Below, piece by piece: positions 59,106 through 64,000 of a stretch of DNA of 64,000 nucleotides. Under the pieces are notes generated by a model. The model worked only from the letters and a program-made list of their open reading frames with translations. It did no database searches and was not told the DNA's origin. Position 1 is the stretch's first letter; each line of letters opens with the position of its first letter. This DNA comes from Nitrospirales bacterium LBB_01. GTDB lineage: Bacteria; Nitrospirota; Thermodesulfovibrionia; Thermodesulfovibrionales; Magnetobacteriaceae. The DNA lies in the NCBI GenBank assembly GCA_004376055.2, contig CP049016.1:2356001-2420000 (forward strand), written 5' to 3'. Made by a program: the position numbers and the translations under genes.

Positions 59106-59106
59106 A

Positions 59107-59532
59107 TTATATGCCCTGCATCAGTTTTTCCCATTGATCCTGAAGGCGGTTTAATTTCTCCTCGATATTTTTCTTATCCTCCAGTGTGGTGCTAAGCGCA
59201 GTATTTGCGGTGTTGAGCTTGTGTGTTAGCTCCTTAATCGTATTTTCCAGCCCCTCTACCTTTGATGTGTCCATTATCACTGTTTTCAGCTCTTTTTTCA
59301 GCTTTTCATTTTCCAGCTCAAGGCGTTGAACCTGCTGACCTTTTATGATTGTAATTATATTTTGCAGGTTTTCATCAGACTGAGTCCTTACGGTTGCAAA
59401 CACATTCCTCTTTTCATTTAGAACTGCCTCCATGTTTGCCACGGCATCGGCAAGCTTTTCCAGAAGAGTCAGTCTGTGACTTTCATCCAAGGATTTTATC
59501 TTAGTCTTTAATGCAGTTGCAGTATCCGACAT
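59107..59532 (-). CDS. Small coiled-coil protein of the magnetosome cluster (141 aa)
   Basis: The 141-residue protein is helical throughout with heptad patterns (LKTKIKSLDESHRLTLLEKL, then ENEKLKKELKTVIMDTSKVE, DRLQDQWEKLMQGI at the end). It lies 53 bases after mamQ and one base before the next coiled-coil gene. Function unknown. Confidence 0.7.
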   Translation of the reverse strand: MSDTATALKTKIKSLDESHRLTLLEKLADAVANMEAVLNEKRNVFATVRTQSDENLQNIITIIKGQQVQRLELENEKLKKELKTVIMDTSKVEGLENTIKELTHKLNTANTALSTTLEDKKNIEEKLNRLQDQWEKLMQGI

Positions 59533-59585
59533 TTCTCTCTCTCCCTGTTCCGTTAATTTCTGTTTTACACATTTTAGTCACTACC

Positions 59586-60278
59586 CTATTTAACCCCAGG
59601 AGTAATCTTAGCCTTTACCACAGATTCAAAAACCGGCATCTGCTTAAATTTGAACAGGAGGTTAAATATATTACCCGGAAACATTTTTAATCTTGAATTG
59701 TAATAACTTGACTCTTTGTTGTAAGCAATTCTCATTTCCACTATTTTCGTCTCAGTGTCTGAGAGCTCCTTAAGCAAAAGAGTGTATGCCTCTGAGGACT
59801 TAAGGATTGGATAGGCCTCAGCAACAGCCTGAAACTTAGACAGCACAGAAAGATCGTCAGCCTTAAGCCCTTTAAGTTCAATTGTCTTATCAAGGGATTT
59901 TACGGCAGCCCTTACGTCAGAGACATGCGTGAAAACATTCTGCTCATAGTTCATATACTTGCTGGCTGTTGCAACAAGATTAGGAATCAAGTCGTTTCTT
60001 CTTTGAAGCTGCGCCTCTATCTGAGCTCTTTCCATCACAACGTTAAAGTAGTTTATTGTAAATGAGTTGTAGTAATACACTGCAGCAGAAATCGCAGCCA
60101 TGATAAGAGCAAAGATGGCTGTCTTTATAGCTGCCGACTGCTTGCTCCACAGTGCTGCATATATCCTGCTAAGACCATGCTTATTTTTTAGGGCTATGCT
60201 CGGAGCTTTCTCTATAAGCCCAAGCTCCGTGGCATAGACCTTCTTTAGAATCTCATTAATTTGATCTCTGTCGTTCAT
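59586..60278 (-). CDS. mamQ: Magnetosome protein MamQ (LemA family)
   Basis: The 230-residue protein has one membrane helix (about 50-72) and the LemA-family segment RAQIEAQLQRRNDLIPNLVA followed by a helical bundle, the form of MamQ. MamQ is needed for magnetosome vesicle formation in Magnetospirillum. LemA proteins also occur outside magnetosome clusters; the neighbours mamE and mamI make MamQ the best call. Nitrospirota clusters often carry two mamQ copies and I cannot say which this is. It begins one base after mamE ends. Confidence 0.88.
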   Translation of the reverse strand: MNDRDQINEILKKVYATELGLIEKAPSIALKNKHGLSRIYAALWSKQSAAIKTAIFALIMAAISAAVYYYNSFTINYFNVVMERAQIEAQLQRRNDLIPNLVATASKYMNYEQNVFTHVSDVRAAVKSLDKTIELKGLKADDLSVLSKFQAVAEAYPILKSSEAYTLLLKELSDTETKIVEMRIAYNKESSYYNSRLKMFPGNIFNLLFKFKQMPVFESVVKAKITPGVK

Positions 60279-60279
60279 C

Positions 60280-62064
60280 TTATCCCTTAACAGATATAAA
60301 CATGGGGCTTCCTGACCTTATTATGTCAAGTACAAACCCCTCCTTAACATTGACATCAGCTGTCATTCCAACAAAGGAAAATATATCATAAACCGGCTTA
60401 TTGTTGATAGAGGTTATGATATCACCTTTGATAACTCCGGCTGCCTTTAGCACACCACCGGCATCGGAAACATAAACACCGTTTTTAACATAAGCCGAAA
60501 GAGGCGGCTTAATCGGTTCAACCTCCGTTCCAAGCCAATCGAACTCTTTTATCGGTTTTGTCGTCTGCGTCATTTTAGGAAGAAACGGCGGCTCAGGGAT
60601 TGTCTTCATTGTCAATGTTTTTCTCGTATCTCCGGTAGCCACAGTTAAATCAAACTTAGAACCAGCAGGTTTGTCCGCTATGATTGTTTTAAACTCAGCA
60701 ACATTGGCAATCTTTTTGCCATCTACTCGGAGGATAACGTCTCCCCTATTAAGTCCTGCCGCCTCTGCGGGTGTTGCTGGATAGACTTTATCTACAAGCA
60801 GACCACCTCTGTGCGCAAGGTTAAAGTGGGTTGCTATGACTGAGTCCACATCAAGCAGGAGTGCGCCAAAGAAGGGCTGTGTCCCCTGTGTGTTTTGTTG
60901 TAATGCTGCCGGCACTGCACCCTGATTCTGTTGTCCGTTGGGTCGTACTGCCAACATGCCTTGCCCGCCAAGCTGACACAATTGCGGGTGACAGTCCAGA
61001 CACTTGCCTCTGTACGGATGGGGCGGTGTTATCGTCATACCGCTTGGGAGCCTGTAGGAATTTCCAACCTGCTTGCCTTGCTTTGCCCATGCCACCATCT
61101 GGCCGCCAACCTGAGGCACTATGTTATTAAAATCTACAACTCCAGCCACTAATTTTGAGGCCTCACTTACTGGAATAGCAAATCCAACGCCTGTAAAACC
61201 TCCCGTTGGGGAATAAATGGCATCGCTTATCGCTATAACCTCACCGGCAACATTAACCAGAGGGCCTCCACTGCTGCCTTTATTCAAAGCGGCATCGGTC
61301 TGAAACAATCCATCATACACCTTGCCGCCTACAGTAATTGAGCGGTCACGGCTGCTTATAACTCCAACACTAACGCTATAGTCAAAACCAAACGGGCTGC
61401 CAAGCGCTACAACAACATCCCCTGTGCGCACGGCATTGGAATCTCCTAAATCGGCATGGGGAAATGGACCCTCACCGTCTAATCTAAGAAGCGCTAAATC
61501 AGCGTCTTTATCTACGTTAACCACTTTCAGCTTGTACTCTTTTCCGCCTCCGGGCAGATACACAGTGCCCTTCATTTTCTTTGCGCCGTCTATCACATGG
61601 TAACTAGTAAGCACATATCCCGCAGGCTCAACGATGACCCCTGAGCCAACCCGAGTGTAAACCACAGGCTGTTGATTAGCAACAAGCTCAGGCATTTGAA
61701 ACGCCACTTGAGTTTGAGGATTAGGGTCTAAAAGCACATCTATGCTTATCACTGCCGGTCTAACCTTGTCTATGATTTCATGGTAACTTGCCTGCACCTG
61801 ACCAACAGGCTGCTGTAAAGCCACTCGGTCATAAGGATTGGCCTTTTTCATCTTTACCATCTTTGAGAGATCATCTGTTTCGAGGATATTTCTGACAATA
61901 CCCCCTTCCTTGTAACTTTCGTAAAAAGCCCACGCTAACGTCATTATCGCCAGAAGTACAAGGGTCCAAATCCACGGTCTGAAGCTTTTAGGGCAGCTCG
62001 CTCGCGGCTGCTCAAAACCGTTCAGGCCGTTGTTTCTGTATTTGCTCTCACTCGTGTCTGCCAT
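60280..62064 (-). CDS. mamE: Magnetosome protease MamE
   Basis: The 594-residue protein has a cytoplasmic N-terminus, a membrane helix (about 31-50), a trypsin-like protease domain with His156 in TSYHVIDG, Asp189 in DADLALLRLD and Ser265 in GSSGGPL, one magnetochrome site KCLDCH (Cys355, Cys358, His359), and two PDZ domains (about 400-490 and 505-594). MamE controls crystal maturation and places other magnetosome proteins. Magnetospirillum MamE has two CXXCH sites; only one is visible here, with an extra Cys363 nearby. The catalytic residues are intact. It lies between mamI and mamQ. Confidence 0.95.
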   Translation of the reverse strand: MADTSESKYRNNGLNGFEQPRASCPKSFRPWIWTLVLLAIMTLAWAFYESYKEGGIVRNILETDDLSKMVKMKKANPYDRVALQQPVGQVQASYHEIIDKVRPAVISIDVLLDPNPQTQVAFQMPELVANQQPVVYTRVGSGVIVEPAGYVLTSYHVIDGAKKMKGTVYLPGGGKEYKLKVVNVDKDADLALLRLDGEGPFPHADLGDSNAVRTGDVVVALGSPFGFDYSVSVGVISSRDRSITVGGKVYDGLFQTDAALNKGSSGGPLVNVAGEVIAISDAIYSPTGGFTGVGFAIPVSEASKLVAGVVDFNNIVPQVGGQMVAWAKQGKQVGNSYRLPSGMTITPPHPYRGKCLDCHPQLCQLGGQGMLAVRPNGQQNQGAVPAALQQNTQGTQPFFGALLLDVDSVIATHFNLAHRGGLLVDKVYPATPAEAAGLNRGDVILRVDGKKIANVAEFKTIIADKPAGSKFDLTVATGDTRKTLTMKTIPEPPFLPKMTQTTKPIKEFDWLGTEVEPIKPPLSAYVKNGVYVSDAGGVLKAAGVIKGDIITSINNKPVYDIFSFVGMTADVNVKEGFVLDIIRSGSPMFISVKG

Positions 62065-62076
62065 GGCCCTTATCTC

Positions 62077-62298
62077 CTATCTGTCGTTTCTGCCAGCATC
62101 ATTGTTATCGCCGTTTTTCTCCATCATCTTAGCCTTAAGTCCTGTGTTTCTGATGCCTGCCATCAGGGCTACAATTCCGCCCACTATTAAGAGTACCGGC
62201 ATAACCGCTAAAAACACATCCAACACATACCACTTGTACTTCACCACTCCCCACAGCCCTAAACAAATTGCTATCAATCCCATCACTATACTAGTCAT
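62077..62298 (-). CDS. mamI: Magnetosome membrane protein MamI
   Basis: The 73-residue protein has two membrane helices: MTSIVMGLIAICLGLWGVV and VLDVFLAVMPVLLIVGGIVA, and a hydrophilic tail, matching MamI. The pattern SIVMGLIA...LG..GV, then AVMP.LLI..GI.AL.AG is close to the known form. MamI is needed for vesicle formation and early mineral growth. The ATG follows AGGAGC. mamE follows 12 bases after the stop. Confidence 0.88.
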   Translation of the reverse strand: MTSIVMGLIAICLGLWGVVKYKWYVLDVFLAVMPVLLIVGGIVALMAGIRNTGLKAKMMEKNGDNNDAGRNDR

Positions 62299-62324
62299 AA
62301 CTGTCCGCTCCTTTTATACGAGTT

Positions 62325-62457
62325 CGCATTCAATCGCCTAACTTCGTTAGCTTCGTCAAAAGCTCCTCAACGTACTCTCCCCCAAAAGGGAATCCCCTGT
62401 AAGGGAGGTCGCTTTCTCCTTGCCGCCTCGTTATACTTCTGACTGCAACCTCATATT
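62325..62457 (+). repeat. Dispersed intergenic repeat, copy 3, with altered centre, between mamA and mamI
   Basis: This copy shares with 4895-5011 the blocks cgcattcaatcgcctaac, gtcaaaagctcctca and gctttctccttgccgcctcg. Where that copy has the small palindrome cgtac...gtacg, this one has a longer insertion ctcccccaaaagggaatccc plus tgtaagggagg, itself a hairpin. It fills the gap between two magnetosome genes. Confidence 0.8.
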
Positions 62458-62467
62458 ATTTTTAATA

Positions 62468-63136
62468 TTATTTAAACCCTTTTCCTTCTAACTCAAGTGC
62501 CTTTTTGAAATACTTCAGTGCCTCTTCCCTCTGCCCCCTGCCCTCATAAGCAAGCCCAATGCTCTGGTATGCTTTTATGAAGTTAGGATTTAGAGAAATC
62601 GCATGTTGGTACGCCTCTATTGATTTATCAAACTCAGACAAGCTGTCATGCACAAGCCCTAGTTTGTAATATGCCTCTGCAAAAGAGGGGTCTAATTTTA
62701 TTGACTCATTAAAGGATGTTACAGCCTTTGCGTACTCATCAATCATGTAGTAGGATGAGCCAAGGTGATAGAAACACTGGGCGTCTGAGCGGTTTAGCAC
62801 AGCAGCACGGCTAAGCATCTCTATTGCCTCATTAGGAAGCCCCACACTCACATACGCCTTTCCAAGTTTCATGAGAGTTTCCAAATGCGTGCTGTCAACC
62901 TCCAACACCTTTTTATATGACCTTATAGCGCCCTCATAGTCGCCGTTTTGTCTCATCTTGTCGCCAGCTGCTATGTAAATATCAATAGCATCGGCTGGGT
63001 TTAGCTGTGTCACATTATTATAGGCGTCTATCATACCGTCCAACAGACGCTTACCGTTTGTAAACACTGTTTTTGCAACTATTTTAAACCCGCTCAAATC
63101 CACGTTTAATTTCATTTTCTTTATCGTATCCTTCAT
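62468..63136 (-). CDS. mamA: Magnetosome-associated TPR protein MamA
   Basis: The 222-residue protein has a short N-terminal region and about five tetratricopeptide repeats (about 50-215), such as AIRSYKKVLEVDSTHLETLM and AVTSFNESIKLDPSFAEAYY. MamA forms the protein layer around magnetosomes and helps activate them. TPR proteins are common, so the call rests on its place in the cluster between mamB and mamI, its size and repeat spacing. Confidence 0.85.
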   Translation of the reverse strand: MKDTIKKMKLNVDLSGFKIVAKTVFTNGKRLLDGMIDAYNNVTQLNPADAIDIYIAAGDKMRQNGDYEGAIRSYKKVLEVDSTHLETLMKLGKAYVSVGLPNEAIEMLSRAAVLNRSDAQCFYHLGSSYYMIDEYAKAVTSFNESIKLDPSFAEAYYKLGLVHDSLSEFDKSIEAYQHAISLNPNFIKAYQSIGLAYEGRGQREEALKYFKKALELEGKGFK

Positions 63137-63149
63137 TTATCCTCTCGTT

Positions 63150-63536
63150 CTATAATATAGAATGTCCGATTATTATTAAAAGAGCCCACACTATAAACAT
63201 AAACTGCTGGGTATGAACCAACTTCATTTTATTGTATATCTTGGTCTGTTTTCCCCATTGCATGATGCCCCCCACCACACACAACCAAACGGTAACCAGC
63301 ATTGATGCCTGTAGTATAAAGTTCCGCTCATCGGCATTATGACCATGAATAAAGGTCAGCAAAAGCCCGACAAGATTTAGCGTTATATGCAAATCAAGGT
63401 AAGTGCGAAAGAACCTGGCAATCTCCGGCGACTGCCCTATAAGGTTTTTCGTAAGTACCTTAGCAGGATAATAGGCATTTGCCACTATAAAAATCACGGC
63501 AGCCAACACACCTAAAAAGTCGTTACTTATTCTCAT
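63150..63536 (-). CDS. Four-helix membrane protein of the magnetosome cluster
   Basis: The 128-residue protein starts MRISNDFLGV and has four membrane helices. Two helices hold spaced His residues: LDLHITLNLVGLLLTFIHGH, and later LVHTQQFMF...IIIGH, an arrangement that could bind haem b as in ferric-reductase or b561-like proteins. I infer this only from His placement. The ATG at 63536 overlaps the mamB stop as ATGA; a longer frame opens at 63551. The position next to mamA and mamB and the small size recall the Mad-type membrane proteins of deep-branching magnetotactic bacteria (Mad2 is a candidate), but I cannot confirm the name. Confidence 0.75.
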   Translation of the reverse strand: MRISNDFLGVLAAVIFIVANAYYPAKVLTKNLIGQSPEIARFFRTYLDLHITLNLVGLLLTFIHGHNADERNFILQASMLVTVWLCVVGGIMQWGKQTKIYNKMKLVHTQQFMFIVWALLIIIGHSIL

Positions 63537-64000
63537 CCAAGCCTCCACCATCTGTTAACAGGCACTGTTTTTACAAACACCTCATCGATGCCCTCTACCT
63601 TATGTAATACCAGATTTCTGACATATCCGACAAGCTCCTGCGTTTCAAGCACTGTTTTTGAGCTTAACACCTCTATCTCAAGTTCAACAGAACACTTCTG
63701 ACCCATACACCTTGACCGTATCTTTTTCACTCCTTCAATGCCCTTTATTGACATACAGGTATTGGAAATATCCTGTAGTATGTCTTTATCGACGGCCACA
63801 TCAATAAGCCCGTTTACTCCTTTCATAAACATCTCAACACTGATGTGAAACACAAACACCGCTACAACGAGGGCTGCTATCGTGTCAGCATACACATAGC
63901 CAAGCTTAGAGCCGATAAGCCCCGCTAACACTGCAATTGAGGCGAGGCTGTCGGCCTTACTTTCGGCGGCGTCAGCCAACAGAGCCGGTGAGTTTAACTG
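63533..64000 (-). CDS. mamB: Magnetosome cation diffusion facilitator MamB, C-terminal part, cut by window edge
   Basis: The frame is open to the window end and reads QLNSPALLADAAESKADSLA, the start of the CDF fifth helix with acidic metal-site residues, then the sixth helix and the cytoplasmic C-terminal domain (about 75 residues) with GVKKIRSRCMGQKCSVELEI and ending VPVNRWWRLG. MamB carries iron into magnetosomes and starts vesicle formation. MamM is the other CDF of such clusters; the order with mamA favours MamB. The N-terminal part lies outside the window. The gene next downstream overlaps its stop. Confidence 0.8.
   Translation of the reverse strand, partial: QLNSPALLADAAESKADSLASIAVLAGLIGSKLGYVYADTIAALVVAVFVFHISVEMFMKGVNGLIDVAVDKDILQDISNTCMSIKGIEGVKKIRSRCMGQKCSVELEIEVLSSKTVLETQELVGYVRNLVLHKVEGIDEVFVKTVPVNRWWRLG

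Overview
The window looks like part of the chromosome of a magnetotactic bacterium of the phylum Nitrospirota (the Candidatus Magnetobacterium / Magnetominusculus kind of organism). The main evidence is at the right: from about 48.3 kb to the window edge all genes lie on the minus strand and include recognisable magnetosome genes (mamB, mamA, mamI, mamE, mamQ), a TauE-type membrane protein of the kind called mamO-Cter in Nitrospirota, and a long series of coiled-coil proteins of the sort found only in these clusters. The housekeeping part fits a Gram-negative, pilus-bearing anaerobe or microaerophile: a pilMNOPQ operon, futalosine-route menaquinone synthesis (mqnD), cytochrome c assembly and outer-surface polysaccharide genes. 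No database search was possible, so the phylum assignment is an inference from gene content.

Layout. 1-9.2 kb (minus): pilM-pilN-pilO-pilP, a short AMIN/STN paralogue of PilQ, pilQ, aroC, a repeat-bearing lipoprotein and the start of aroK. 9.3-14.7 kb (minus): truB, nrnA, rbfA, a DUF503 gene, infB and ylxR, a translation and ribosome-maturation operon. 14.8-17.3 kb: an orphan PhoB-like regulator, tRNA-Leu(CAG), and an AT-rich pair made of a three-Cys-motif protein and its partner TcmP. 17.4-21.5 kb (minus): three glycosyltransferases and an O-antigen ligase-like protein. 21.9-26.2 kb (plus): HIT hydrolase, mqnD, lytic transglycosylase, zapB, zapA, purS and a monohaem cytochrome. 26.6-32.2 kb: proS (minus), psd-pssA-leuA (plus), and two small membrane proteins (minus), one apparently frameshifted. 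32.5-35.0 kb (plus): Wzm/Wzt-like polysaccharide exporter and a small coiled-coil membrane protein. 35.1-38.0 kb: an AT-rich HEPN-like protein, an HD-GYP protein and a toxin-antitoxin pair. 38.1-41.3 kb (plus): MobB-like GTPase, ccsA-like gene, hemA and a truncated gene remnant. 41.4-42.9 kb (minus): AhpD-like and TusA-like genes under two palindromic operators, with tetR. 42.9-47.9 kb: GT-C-like membrane protein, a protein fusing an LCIB-type carbonic anhydrase domain to a receiver domain, tRNA-Arg(CCG), and manC.

48.3-64.0 kb is the magnetosome cluster. In transcription order: mamB (cut by the edge), a four-helix membrane protein, mamA, mamI, mamE, mamQ, three coiled-coil genes, the TauE gene, a HEAT-repeat protein, three more coiled-coil genes, a large VWA membrane protein and a final repeat protein. 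The most interesting signals are here. The last two proteins share one repeat family of about 75 residues, in the VWA protein as four units of exactly 225 bp. The final protein and the HEAT protein share an almost identical N-terminal cap of about 40 residues. Together these suggest a Nitrospirota-specific scaffold acting with the conserved Mam proteins. mamK, mamM and mamP are not in the window and may lie beyond its right edge.

Intergenic regions carry several dispersed repeats: a family of about 115 bp in three copies, one inside the magnetosome cluster between mamA and mamI; paired-hairpin MITE-like elements of two sequence families; and a short palindromic cgcagat-rich repeat.
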